Shown one piece after another: positions 18,201-27,800 of a stretch of 64,000 nucleotides of DNA. The notes under the pieces are model-generated. The model was given only the letters and a program-made list of their open reading frames with translations. It was not told the DNA's origin and ran no database searches. Made by a program: the position numbers and the translations under genes. Source of the stretch: an uncultured Cytophagales bacterium (GTDB taxonomy: Bacteria; Bacteroidota; Bacteroidia; Cytophagales; Cyclobacteriaceae). Where the stretch lies: NCBI GenBank assembly GCA_913057175.1, contig CAJXNP010000002.1, positions 248,001 to 312,000 on the forward strand. The letters run 5' to 3'. How positions within the stretch are numbered: position 1 is the stretch's first letter; every line of letters starts with the position of its first letter.

Positions 18201-20197
18201 GGATCTTCTGATGCAAGTTTGAATTCTATTCGTTCATCACTATCGATTTGAACCTGCAGGTTTCTGTATTCATAACAATTAAATATTACCTTATCGATTA
18301 CCCCCGATAGCTGCCCTTTCAAATCTGATAAATTGTTGGAGATAAGATCAAAATGAAAATCTGCCGTTTCAATTTTAGAAGAACCAATAATCTTTCCAAC
18401 AGCCACTTTTTCTCCTGTCAGGTTAAACCGGGTTGTTTGTGAATTTAGTTTGTCAAAATTGACAATTCCTTTTCCATATAAATTTCCAAAGCTCGTATGC
18501 ATAGCCAAATCCGAATCAAACTGCTTCGTGGTTCCATCCAATTTTCCATGGACAGACCAGGTCTTTGGTATCATTTTTTGAATGGAAGTATCTTCGACAA
18601 AATGGGAAAGGAAAAAATCATCTCCTTTCAATTCTTTAAGATTCAAACTGTATCCTAACCTATTCATATCAGGCAATCCTGAAATTGTAGCCTGTAGATC
18701 AGCGGTCAGTTTTTCGGGAATATTTAATCTGAATTTTCTGATATCCAGATTGTTTAATTTACCTGAAACGTGGACTGATATTTCAGGATTGAGGTTTGAA
18801 AGTGAGGATAGTTTTTCGCGACCTTCAAATTGAGGGATAAAATATAGAACCTCCGAAAGAGCGATAATTCCTGGCTCCAAATCGACAAGCATATTGAGCT
18901 CTGAAGGATTATCACCTATTTGGTTAATGGAAGGAAATTGCATCCCCAATTTGCCAGATAAATTTGTACGATTTGTTTTTAGCCTAAAATTGTCCGCCTT
19001 AATTTCGGATGGCATCATGGAGAAATCAACCAGAAACTCCTGCAGATGCATCTTTTCTGAACCAACGGCTTCTAACTTTGAAATGTTTGCCCTGATAAGT
19101 GAATCACTAAAAAATGTGTTTTCACTAATCATATTTATTTCCTCGAATTGCAGATGATTAGGATCAAAAAGATCAGATTCCGGCAGAGAACGATTGTGCA
19201 TTGCAAAAAGACCCTTTTCAATTTCAATTTCTTGTGTCGCAACAGTCCATCCGATCTCACCAAAAATTGTATTTGCATTGTTAATTGCGAATTGCTTAGG
19301 TTCCGGTTTTATAGCTGTAGTATCCGGATTGCTAGTAGATATCTTTACTTGTGGATGATCCAGAAGGAATGAGTTAATTAAAATTTCCTGTTTATTCAAG
19401 TCCAGTTTCTCAGGCTTTGCCTCCAGGTTCCCAACTGAAATATCCATCGAAATTCGGTTTGCATCCTGAAAAGTAAAAGATACATTTTCCAACTCGATTA
19501 GTTCATTGGAAATGACGAATGGAATGCCTGCCGTTTCGTCATCCATTTCAATGGTATCCTGAGTGCTATTTGAAATAAAGCTGTAATGAGTGTCTTTTAA
19601 TTTAAGGACGGGTACACCAAAATCACCATTTTCCAGATCAAAATTGTCGGTCCGTAGTTCAAGTTCGCCCAATTTTAATTGGTGAAACTGCTGATTAAGG
19701 CTATCAAGATAATCCGCCCGGTTATCTGCTAATTTAATGATACCAAGTTCAAATTCCCATGAAGAGCCAGTTGTGTCTTTTTGCTTAGGGGTATTACCGG
19801 AGAATCCATCAATGATAAACTGGTAATTGAAGTCTTTCTCATGTGGCCTTCTGTAAACTTCGGCTATTAATCCATTAATTTCTGCCTCCCTTATGTGTAT
19901 TTTGTTTTGCAACAAACCAATGAGTGAAACATTTATATCTGCCCGATGAATAAACGCAAGTGTATCAGGTCTTTCATCCTGAATGAGAAGATCCCTGATC
20001 GTAAGGTTTTTGGGAAATGACAGATAGATCTTGCGAATGCTGACCTCAGCACCTGTTTTCTCTTTGACCATATTAACTACATACCCAACAATCTTGCTTT
20101 GGACAAAAGAAAGATGAAAAAGCGCAAAGCATAGGATGAGGAGAATAACAATTCCCTGGAAAATTCTGTAAAGTATATTGATTACTCTCCTGATCAT
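15215..20197 (-). CDS. tamB: translocation/assembly module protein TamB (DUF490, AsmA-like)
   Basis: About 1660 residues from ATG 20195-20197; a GTG 15 bases upstream is the alternative start. An N-terminal membrane anchor (IFQGIVILLILCFALFHLSF) is followed by long repetitive beta-strand sequence, as expected for the hydrophobic groove of AsmA-like bridge proteins. The C-terminal TamB (DUF490) domain spans roughly residues 1150-1600, with the segment LTGVIETEKGFYELSFYG. A Glu-rich tail (RPEEDEIKEENEE) ends the protein. It links inner and outer membrane and works with TamL, whose gene follows after 3 bases. Bacterial AsmA-like proteins are implicated in envelope protein assembly and lipid transport. 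Confidence 0.9.
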   Translation of the reverse strand: MIRRVINILYRIFQGIVILLILCFALFHLSFVQSKIVGYVVNMVKEKTGAEVSIRKIYLSFPKNLTIRDLLIQDERPDTLAFIHRADINVSLIGLLQNKIHIREAEINGLIAEVYRRPHEKDFNYQFIIDGFSGNTPKQKDTTGSSWEFELGIIKLADNRADYLDSLNQQFHQLKLGELELRTDNFDLENGDFGVPVLKLKDTHYSFISNSTQDTIEMDDETAGIPFVISNELIELENVSFTFQDANRISMDISVGNLEAKPEKLDLNKQEILINSFLLDHPQVKISTSNPDTTAIKPEPKQFAINNANTIFGEIGWTVATQEIEIEKGLFAMHNRSLPESDLFDPNHLQFEEINMISENTFFSDSLIRANISKLEAVGSEKMHLQEFLVDFSMMPSEIKADNFRLKTNRTNLSGKLGMQFPSINQIGDNPSELNMLVDLEPGIIALSEVLYFIPQFEGREKLSSLSNLNPEISVHVSGKLNNLDIRKFRLNIPEKLTADLQATISGLPDMNRLGYSLNLKELKGDDFFLSHFVEDTSIQKMIPKTWSVHGKLDGTTKQFDSDLAMHTSFGNLYGKGIVNFDKLNSQTTRFNLTGEKVAVGKIIGSSKIETADFHFDLISNNLSDLKGQLSGVIDKVIFNCYEYRNLQVQIDSDERIEFKLASEDPNVNLQIAGNAMMQDSSYHVNYNFDIENLDLLATELAKKNYRIHTVISGEYDIDPDEFFKGETEISDLIITVDSVQHTFESVKISSLVQKDNIDFKLNSEVVTGYLKGNADIKDIGDIINNKIQSFVGTPDSTLDFSDKSIDFELNFLQEDLVTTLLVQNLESIKIDEFTGHYDGRKDEFSGNIKISEIRYGNLGLDSVSLNAMADADTMYADLFIEQFLMDTLAIRQLNFGAYFQEDTISTTFQKFDSAMNPQYFVRNKIKLSKGDLYVIFPNEQITWNSQHWKRNDVQVLDLKDSIKNNVSYSNGSQKINFISSLKQLSISFDQFNLSNYINFFELSDSIPLLAGVLNGEVMLRTSSSFPFEVDLQLNDLYFLENELGNINLIADKDEAGLFHFGIASQYKQNLLRLRGDYKSLANDYQYHADLLVNWKDLDYFEPFLDNTIDFSGEIIGEARFSGTREAIRADGKINFNDVRLSYAELNTSYTVNSGLLEFADDQLLVKDFRIHDQNSNPLNASGKINYAQLNNLTYDLKLSSQNFLIMNNSSKENEKVYGKLLLTSNIDLHGTSSKPILRSDLKLESGTNMTYVMPGQSLELVTDQGVVVWNDDKITEVSTGVFESDSINKFMEDYQLTVNLEIDKNVSFTLITDPNSGDIAQCNLNGKLVYKQESGKDPNLTGVIETEKGFYELSFYGLVKKRFTVTPGSRIGWSGDIMDGIIDIEARYETKTNSAALMANEGMVGNQYNQRLDYFVVLDIGGMLKNPELKFLLDLKEEYKRSYSIIANKLQQLNMPENEVERNKQVFALLVTGGFIADSPVAGSGASSNNFATSAARNSVNGILTQQLNNITGQYIKFVDFNVGVNTYENYSTGHSETKTDLDLQVSKKLFNDRVTVEVESSINIDNNSTQNAAKPGKTTNFEYAVLYDLTESGNYKVKAFRENAYDLFDGEIQNSGVAFIFMRDFNPKSMRESEGVQDSTSQDALRPEEDEIKEENEE

Positions 20198-20238
20198 TTG
20201 GTTGTATAACACGAAGAACTTAAAATAAATATTAGAAC

Positions 20239-20266
20239 GATCAATTAAGAATAATTGATCTTTTTT
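20239..20266 (+). terminator. 9-bp hairpin with T-run between the barrel gene and tamB
   Basis: GATCAATTA (20239-20247) pairs with TAATTGATC (20252-20260) around an AGAA loop and is followed on the plus strand by six T's. The flanking genes both run on the minus strand, so it would stop antisense transcripts. Alternatively it is a palindromic protein-binding site in the tamB leader. Confidence 0.45.
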
Positions 20267-20295
20267 AATTGTGAACCAAGATTGGAAATGTAAAA

Positions 20296-20868
20296 TTAAA
20301 GAATATAAGCAACAGAAGCCTGAAAGACCTGGTTTGTAAGTCGTCGACTATAAATGACATTGTTTTCGTTCGTGTTATTTATCCCGAGGTTATACCGTAA
20401 GGTGAGGCTGGTCCGGCTTTTATATTTATAACCAAAACCAAATGCAATTGAAAAGTCAAACCTTTTTACCTGATGGGTGAGGTCAATATTCCCAACCGGG
20501 TCTTTTTGTTTTGCGAAAAGAAGATATCCGAACTGAGGGCCTATTTCAAAATCAAAATTTTCAATTGCATAAAATTTACCAAGGATTGGCATATTCAGAT
20601 AGGTGTAATTCAGTCTTGTCTCCTTATCTGCTGTAATGGCGGCTCCCTGCAAAGAAATAACTGCCTCAGGCTGAATACTTGCATAACTATTTATGATGTA
20701 TTCGTAATAACCCCCTACGTGAAGTCCCACAGTAGCCAAATAGCCAATCTCCTTGCCTCCAAGGTCGCTGATGTTAATACCTGCTTTTAGGCCTATTTCG
20801 GAGTATTCGTTTTGCGCTTGCAAAAGAAAACTGTTGAAACTTAATATGACAAATAAGAAATATTTCAT
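20296..20868 (-). CDS. outer-membrane beta-barrel protein (PorT/OMP_b-brl_2-like)
   Basis: 190 residues. A signal peptide (MKYFLFVILSFNSFLLQAQ) is followed by alternating-strand sequence with typical barrel landmarks: GLKAGINISDL, QPEAVISLQG, YLNMPILGKFY and the final aromatic-poor strand ending SVAYIL. This matches the small eight-stranded porin-family proteins common in Bacteroidota; the specific role is unknown. Its ATG overlaps the stop of the upstream glycosyltransferase gene (ATGA, 20865-20868), so the two are translationally coupled. tamB follows 98 bases later on the same strand. Confidence 0.85.
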   Translation of the reverse strand: MKYFLFVILSFNSFLLQAQNEYSEIGLKAGINISDLGGKEIGYLATVGLHVGGYYEYIINSYASIQPEAVISLQGAAITADKETRLNYTYLNMPILGKFYAIENFDFEIGPQFGYLLFAKQKDPVGNIDLTHQVKRFDFSIAFGFGYKYKSRTSLTLRYNLGINNTNENNVIYSRRLTNQVFQASVAYIL

Positions 20869-21860
20869 CGATGAAGTCGGAATTTCTTTGAGAAATATAA
20901 TATTTTCTGAAAGTTGATGTTGCGTTTTACCTGGATATAATCAGAAATTCTCGAAGAGGTGGTTCCTGGAAAGATTTTTAACTCTTTAAATTGATCGATA
21001 ACCCAATTGACTTTTTCATTATCTTTTTTCGAGATTTCTTTTAAATTTTTAATTGTTGAACCATATTCTTTTAGATAATGGCAAACAATCAACTCATCAA
21101 CTTTCCCAACTTTATTTCTTTCAAAAACATTGTTGTGCATACTAATCGGATAGTTATATCCTTTGGGCAATTCATAAACTTCAAGTCCCATTTGTTGTAT
21201 TGTCGCGCTTAAGGTAGCTTGTTCCAGAAAAAAGTATTCAAGGTTTCTCCAATGATATTTTCTTAACAAATGGGTTAGATTTTCATTCCATTGACTCATT
21301 AGACCAGTGGAAGTCTTGCTAAAAATTAGTCCAGAATTATAATAAGCTATTGTTCTGACATCATTGGTGAATAGGTTTGAAAATTTATAATTATCAACCT
21401 CCAGGAAATTGAAAATCCTTTCCCAGTATCTGAAAAATTGATCCGAACTTTTCTCTGCTGCAACATATTTCATAAATTCCTTTTGTAAGGAAACTTCAGT
21501 ATTGAGAATTCTATCATCAGCAAAAAGATTCTCTAGTACTAACAAATCACTGTCTAAAAAAACAATAAAATCCTGTTTGTATTTATTCTCAACATAAGAA
21601 GTCGCTACTACTTTGTTATACAAAGGATAGAATTCAAATTCACGATTGAGGTTTTCATCATTGATGTGAATGTTTTGCTCTTCTAATATTTTAAGAGTTG
21701 ATTTACTTGGTTTAAAGTTTTTTCTTGGACAAAAACAATAAAAGGATGAGTTTCCATTTACTTTTCCAAAATGGAAAAGCGACCTTACAAGTAAAACAGT
21801 AAGTTTTTCCAAAATTCCATGTTCACAGCAAAACACATACGCTATATTGTGATTTTTCAT
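20865..21860 (-). CDS. putative GT-A glycosyltransferase
   Basis: About 331 residues from ATG 21858-21860 (a TTG six bases upstream is less likely). It has a GT-A-like pattern: an N-terminal strand (NIAYVFCCEHG), a run YNKVVATSYVENKYKQDF, and a DxD-type metal/nucleotide-sugar site in FIVFLDSDLLVLENLF (Asp105-Ser-Asp107). I do not recognise a named family; it may relate to GT8-type enzymes. There is no signal peptide, so it acts in the cytoplasm. It is divergent from the sulfotransferase and overlaps the outer-membrane barrel gene, tying this glycan cluster to an envelope operon. Confidence 0.65.
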   Translation of the reverse strand: MKNHNIAYVFCCEHGILEKLTVLLVRSLFHFGKVNGNSSFYCFCPRKNFKPSKSTLKILEEQNIHINDENLNREFEFYPLYNKVVATSYVENKYKQDFIVFLDSDLLVLENLFADDRILNTEVSLQKEFMKYVAAEKSSDQFFRYWERIFNFLEVDNYKFSNLFTNDVRTIAYYNSGLIFSKTSTGLMSQWNENLTHLLRKYHWRNLEYFFLEQATLSATIQQMGLEVYELPKGYNYPISMHNNVFERNKVGKVDELIVCHYLKEYGSTIKNLKEISKKDNEKVNWVIDQFKELKIFPGTTSSRISDYIQVKRNINFQKILYFSKKFRLHR

Positions 21861-21883
21861 TATCAAAGGCTACAATAGTTGAA

Positions 21884-22867
21884 GTGAGCTCTGTTTTGAA
21901 AAATATTAAAAGAATCCGAGACAGATACTATTTGCATAGATATATCTATCCTTTTATCAAAAGGAATAAAGACAGACAAATATCTTTCGAAAATAATATT
22001 TGCTTATTTAGTTTTCCAAGAAGTGGGTCAACATGGCTCTCAGAGATCTTATTGACAATACCAGGATCTTGTTTGTTTGATGAACCTTTGCTAAGAAATA
22101 CCATTGAGTCTCCTAATGTATTACCAAGACTTGAAATCCGGAAATTCAAGGAAATTGCTGAGAACAATTTTTACTTCTTCCAACCCATACCAGCAGATGC
22201 CAAAGAACCTGAATGCAAAACTATTTTTGAAATACTCCTGAAAGGACAAGCTTTATCTATTGGATTATATAATGACTATGGACTACATGTACTTTCAAAG
22301 TCAAAAATATTTGTTACAAAATTCAATCATGCAAATTTATTGTCCTGCTGGTTAGCAAATCAATTTGACTTTGCATCAATTTCACTTTTTAGAAACCCAT
22401 ATTCATGCATTGCTTCAATAATCAGGCATCCATTGAGTAAGAAGTTAACTATACCGGATATTATTAGAATACCGGATTTCAAGCACAATGAAATTTATTT
22501 GCAGCATCAGGAACGATATAATAAAATCAGGTCTGTAGAGGAATATTATGCTTTTTTGTGGAGTTTAAATTTCAAAGAAGGATTTAAAAAAAATAAAGGA
22601 TTGAAAATCTATTACGAAGACCTTTTGCTCAATTATGATTCTACATTAAAAAAAATCTTCAATTACTTGAAAATACCAGTACCTGTCAGCTCTGTTGAAA
22701 AAAGGTTTAATCCGAGCAAGTCGACGATAAACTATGCAATAGAAAATATTAAAAATCAAAAACAAATTGACTCCTGGAAACAGAGTTTATCACAATCGCA
22801 GAAAATGAATATCAAATCAATTTTGAATTATTTTGAAATACCGGAATTTTACGATTCTGTGGATTAG
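21884..22867 (+). CDS. PAPS-dependent sulfotransferase
   Basis: 327 residues from a GTG start; no ATG lies before the first motif. The 5'-phosphosulfate loop is FSFPRSGSTW (42-51) and the 3'-phosphate site is SLFRNPYSCIAS (167-178), with Arg170, the standard pair of PAPS-binding elements. The absence of a signal peptide or membrane segment suggests a cytoplasmic enzyme acting on a glycan precursor. It is the first of three same-strand genes with gaps of 16 and 7 bases, together with two glycosyltransferases, which points to a sulfated saccharide as product. The acceptor is unknown. Confidence 0.85.
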   Translation: MSSVLKNIKRIRDRYYLHRYIYPFIKRNKDRQISFENNICLFSFPRSGSTWLSEILLTIPGSCLFDEPLLRNTIESPNVLPRLEIRKFKEIAENNFYFFQPIPADAKEPECKTIFEILLKGQALSIGLYNDYGLHVLSKSKIFVTKFNHANLLSCWLANQFDFASISLFRNPYSCIASIIRHPLSKKLTIPDIIRIPDFKHNEIYLQHQERYNKIRSVEEYYAFLWSLNFKEGFKKNKGLKIYYEDLLLNYDSTLKKIFNYLKIPVPVSSVEKRFNPSKSTINYAIENIKNQKQIDSWKQSLSQSQKMNIKSILNYFEIPEFYDSVD

Positions 22868-22883
22868 TTTCTAAAATTAAAAA

Positions 22884-23630
22884 ATGGAAAAAGGAGTAAT
22901 ATATGTGTGCGATAATTCAAATAGTCATAAAGGGGAATTGCTCTATTCCATTAAATCCTTAAAAAGGACCAACCCTGATTTAAAAACAGCTTTATTCGCT
23001 AGCAAACCCTCAGCAAATCTAAAAAAATGGTTTGATCATGTTTACCCGATTGATCCTTCACTGCACCCCCTTAAAAATAAGGTCAGAGCTATCGGAGATT
23101 CCCCATTTAGATATACTTTGTACCTGGATGTTGATACGGAAATTTGCGGGGATTTAGAAACGCTATTTTCATTTTTGCAGGAGTTTGAGTTTTGTATCGC
23201 AAACGAACCCAAAATCAATTATCAAAAAAGACCCCCTGAATTCTTAGGGTATACCAGGGAAAATGAATACAATACCGGTTTAGTTCTCTATCGAAAAAAC
23301 AAAAACACTATCTACTTCTTAAGACAATGGGCAAAGGAAATACTAAAAGTTCCAAACGACCATTTAAAAGTGGGTGAGTTTGGAGATCAGCTAATTTTTA
23401 ATCAATTACTTAAAAAGAATGGAAATGAACTTTTATATTCTATTCTAGACAATAAAATCTACAATACAAGATTTAGATCATATTTGCACATGGCTGACGA
23501 TTTAAGAAGGAAGGTCATTATTAAACACTGGCATTTTATGAATAGAAGCAAACTGTTTATAAAAATTGATGAATACTATATATTTTTATTAAACAGACTA
23601 TTCAAAATTAAAAAGGAACAGATTATGTAA
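22884..23630 (+). CDS. putative nucleotide-diphospho-sugar transferase
   Basis: 248 residues. The GT-A hallmarks are a short N-terminal strand (GVIYVCDN), SIKSLKRTNPDLKTALFAS, and the DxD motif in RYTLYLDVDTEICGDLETLF (Asp82-Val-Asp84). It resembles the small glycosyltransferases annotated as nucleotide-diphospho-sugar transferases; I cannot name donor or acceptor. It is translated right after the sulfotransferase gene and before the GT4 gene. Confidence 0.7.
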   Translation: MEKGVIYVCDNSNSHKGELLYSIKSLKRTNPDLKTALFASKPSANLKKWFDHVYPIDPSLHPLKNKVRAIGDSPFRYTLYLDVDTEICGDLETLFSFLQEFEFCIANEPKINYQKRPPEFLGYTRENEYNTGLVLYRKNKNTIYFLRQWAKEILKVPNDHLKVGEFGDQLIFNQLLKKNGNELLYSILDNKIYNTRFRSYLHMADDLRRKVIIKHWHFMNRSKLFIKIDEYYIFLLNRLFKIKKEQIM

Positions 23631-23637
23631 TTAGTTC

Positions 23638-24852
23638 ATGAACATTTTCATCATCCCATCCTGGTATCCTTCTCCTCAGCACCCATATGCCGGGATATTT
23701 TTTCGTGAGCAAGCTGAAAGCTTTGCGCAGTATTTTCAAGAGGATAATATCGGAATAAGCCATTGGGGACAGAACGACGAGCGGTTTCTACTTTGGTCAA
23801 AAGACAGGCTTAAAAACCTACGAAAATTATATTCTTCGGAAAAAACACCCTCTTCCAGAAATGAATTAAAACCAAACTGTATTGAGTATTTTAAACCTGC
23901 TTTTACCTGGACTAGGAAGATCCTAAAGGGAAATATTAATTCAATATTGAAATCAAACTTGAACAATTTAAAATCTTTTGAAAAGGAATTTGGTAAAGCG
24001 AATATTTTATTAGCTCATGTTAGCTATCCAGCTGGCTTCATTGCTCATAAAATCTCTCTAAAGAAGAATATTCCTTATATCATCGTTGAGCACATGTCTC
24101 CATTTCCATTTATGGATTTTCTTGATAAAAAGGGGAATTTGATACCACAATTAAAAATGGCCTACACAAATTCTAATTCATTAATGGCTGTATCAAAAGG
24201 ATTGAAAAGCAAAATGGAAAGATATATCGGTTATCCGGTTTCAGTTTTAAATAATTTCATTGACGATCAAAGTTTTATCCCACTTAAACGACCCACTGAT
24301 TCGCAAAATTTAAAATTATTATCCGTAGGAAGGTTGGAGCATCAAAAGGGCTATGATATTCTAATAAAATCAATAGCACAATTAGACATATCTTATCTTT
24401 CTCTCGAATTGATAGGTATCGGTTCTGAAGAAAATGCTTTAATGGATTTAGCAAATAATTTGAGGCTCGCAGAAGTTTTATCTATCAGAGGTGAAATGGA
24501 TAAAAATGAAATTATTAAGGCATTACAAAAGTGTGATCTGTTCATTCTCTCAAGTCGGCATGAAAGCTTTGGTGTAGTTGTTTTAGAAGCACTTGCATGT
24601 GGAAAACCATGCATTGTTACAACATGTGGCGGTCCCGAAGAAATTATCTCCGAAGAAGTGGGTTTAGTCGTTGAAAAAGAAAATCCAAAAGCCCTGGCTG
24701 AAGCAATTGTGTATATGGTTGAAAATATTGAAAAGTACCCTCCCAAAAAGATCAGAAAATATTATGAGGATCACTTTTCAGCCAGGGAAACCGTCAAAAA
24801 ACTGAAAGGAATTTATCAAAACGTAATTGATGAATATAGTTTGAAGACTTAG
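23638..24852 (+). CDS. GT4-family glycosyltransferase
   Basis: 404 residues with GT-B organisation. The N-terminal motif IPSWYPSPQHPYAGIFFREQ (residues 5-24) is typical of GT4 enzymes of Bacteroidota surface-polysaccharide clusters. The C-terminal domain has SVGRLEHQKGYDIL near residue 228 and HESFGVVVLEALACGKP near 307, the E-x7-E donor site. It begins 7 bases after the previous gene and closes the plus-strand cluster. Its stop overlaps the stop of the giant minus-strand gene by four bases (TTAG 24849-24852). Confidence 0.87.
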   Translation: MNIFIIPSWYPSPQHPYAGIFFREQAESFAQYFQEDNIGISHWGQNDERFLLWSKDRLKNLRKLYSSEKTPSSRNELKPNCIEYFKPAFTWTRKILKGNINSILKSNLNNLKSFEKEFGKANILLAHVSYPAGFIAHKISLKKNIPYIIVEHMSPFPFMDFLDKKGNLIPQLKMAYTNSNSLMAVSKGLKSKMERYIGYPVSVLNNFIDDQSFIPLKRPTDSQNLKLLSVGRLEHQKGYDILIKSIAQLDISYLSLELIGIGSEENALMDLANNLRLAEVLSIRGEMDKNEIIKALQKCDLFILSSRHESFGVVVLEALACGKPCIVTTCGGPEEIISEEVGLVVEKENPKALAEAIVYMVENIEKYPPKKIRKYYEDHFSARETVKKLKGIYQNVIDEYSLKT

Positions 24853-27800
24853 AACCCCTCATTGTCATCAATCACCTCTTCCTGTTTTTCTTCTTCCTGG
24901 ATTAGTTCCTCTTCTGTGATAGATTCCCCTTCAACAGGAGCTTCTTCTTCTGTTTCCAGGAAATCAAAATTTTGCTGAGGCGTTGGCTCCGGAACATACA
25001 TTTCATATGGTTCGGAAATGCCTAAATAATCAGCGCGAAACTGGTTGACAAAATTCAAGGCATCACTTTTATCACCTAATACAAATACATACTCGCCAAA
25101 TCCCGCTTTGTCGATTTTAGACTTTCCACCAACAATATCATTAAAGGCTTCATTATTGGAAAAAGCCACAAGTTTGTTTTCTTCAAAACCAAAATAGTAC
25201 CAGCAATCAGCACTTACCTGTATGAAGAGATTAAGAGCGCTACCATTTTCTGTTTTCTTAATTTCCACAAAACCATCTACCATGGCATTGACATCATTTC
25301 TGACGATATGAGACAACCCTAACTGTCCCTCACTATACCAGGAACTTTTATCCTTATCCCAATCCAAAACCAATTTTGAAAATACGATATCACCTATCAG
25401 TCTATTTGACGCCATAGCAATCGGAATATATTCTTCTAAAGACCTTTGATCATATCCCACTGTTTCACGATCACCGATGATAGGAGCCATTTTAAAAATA
25501 AGAGCGTCCTTATCTGGCTCGGATTCGGGAGCACCTAAAATATCGACGGTTTCGAAAACATGGCGATGCATTTCGGCAAAAGCCGCATCCGGTAGATCAA
25601 AGTCAAAAATGGAAAGGGTGTTTGCTTTATATTCCTGCTTTCTTGCATTTCCTGTCCCCCTTCCTGCCGAACGCATGGTTGTCTCTTTGTAATTGTTTAT
25701 AAAGTGGAAATTCCCTTCAAATTCAATGTCTCCATTGTTTTCATTGTAAGTGAAGACGTCACCTGCATAGGAATTGCCATTCGCTTTGGCTGAATCCATG
25801 ATGGTGTATTTATTGACAGATTCATCAAACCAAAGCTGACCTTTAGGTTTAAAAAAATCATCATCACTAACATTTCTCCGATCCTGAACAAAAGATAAAT
25901 AAAGCTCGTTGCTGAAGGCCTCATAATGCAAACCAGCATTGATGAGATTGCCGTTTTCTGTGACAGCTGTAGCTATGTCAAAAATGATCTCCTGTGTTTC
26001 TTCATCCTGACTCTGATATTTGATCCAGGTATCGTAATTCTCAGAATTTTTAAAATCCAGTTTTACATAACCATCCAGTTTCAATGGTTTTTGCTGGGCA
26101 AACATGGTCACATCACCCTTGAACAACATACCTGGTGAAATAACCAGATTGTCTTCTGCCCTGATCGTACCACCAGAAACTGTCTGAAGTCCTCGTAATT
26201 CCTTGTTTTTAGCATCAGGAACCTCCCTCAGATTAAATTCTTCAAACTTGATGGCAAATGTATCTTTGACGGCATTCACCAGCTGATATGTAGCATCTCC
26301 ACTAAATTGCTTGCTACTGATTATGTTAATCGTGCCGTCAAAAAGATTGTGGTATTGATATGATGAGTCAATAACAATATTCGTATTCAATAAGGTCCCG
26401 ATCGTAGCATTTTCCAAAATCAAAACCTCATTATTTTCAGGAGTGATCAATGCATCTGCTACATTGATATAAGGAATACCCGTCACAAGTAGCTCACTTC
26501 TTTGCAGATCATAGGTAGCTCCGGTCGCATTGAATGCAAGGCTATCAAGTTCTTCCCGGGTAGTGTAGAAGTATGAGTTGCTGATGTCAACATCTTCAGG
26601 TTTTTCCATGTAAACTTTTTCTTCTGCAAGGTTCCATCGCGCTTTGGAAATAGAAGTTTTAACCTGTGCATAGGGAAATTCCAGAGCTGCAACACCTTCC
26701 ACCTCAGGACTTAGATCTCCTAAGTTATTGGTCAGATCGAAATCAAGTCTGATGTCCTCACCCTGCATAAGCGGCTTTTCCGGATTTTGAGGTGATGCAA
26801 CCACAAAATTGGAGTGTCTGGCGGTCATCTTTGTTTCCTGGAAAGTGAATTCATCAGAAACTGCCTCAAAGCCCCTTGCCTTGAACAGACCTTCTCCATG
26901 TACACCCTGGGCTGTCAATATTGTTGCACCATCCAGTGATGCCGTAGTATTATATAAGTCAAATGGTTCTTCCTTATTGTAAACAAACATTTCGTCTTCA
27001 CGCGGATACCATTTCATGTCATAAGTTGGTGTTGATATTTGAGGGAAACTTGCACCACCGTAGGTACCCGATTCAATGATGTAATCCGTTCCCTCTGCAA
27101 TGACCGAGTCCTGGTAAAAAGTATAAGCCTCGGATTGGCTTGAGCTGGAAATATATTCAATCCTACCGGACGCCACCAACCCATTTTTGTCCAGCCTCAA
27201 TTTGTTATAAAACTTAGCATCCCCTTCGTATAGATTATATCCTTCAGGCGGTGTATTATGTTCAAAACCAAGTGAATTGTCCGGCATAATGTGAAGGGTC
27301 TCCTTGAAATCGGGAAACATTCCTTCTGACATAAAAATCCCTTCAAACCCAATCGCAGCCGGGTCTTCTGCACTCAAACTATCAATCCCGAAAGGTGGAA
27401 TGTAAAAATACATGGACTTATCATACGCTCCGTCAAGTATATCTTCCTGATCAAAATACACAACTGCTCCTCTCGCAGCATTAAAAATCGGGTATTCTGG
27501 ATAGATCATGTTTCCCGACTTGTTATTAGGTTTATTGATGTACAGGGTGCCACTTGTACTTGCGTTGACATCTGCTCCACCCTTAAATAATTCCACTGAA
27601 ACCAGCTTGTTATCAACTTCTTTCTTCCGGAAATTTTCATCCTCAACCTTAAACTTTATCGAGTCAATATTCCCAAGGTCTACCAAAAAGCTATCATATT
27701 TGAACATGAAATTACGACCGCCAAATTCAAAGTTCCCGGCAAACAATTGGCCCTGAAATGTAAAGTCCCTGTCCTTTAAGATGGTTATGGAATTGTCAAA

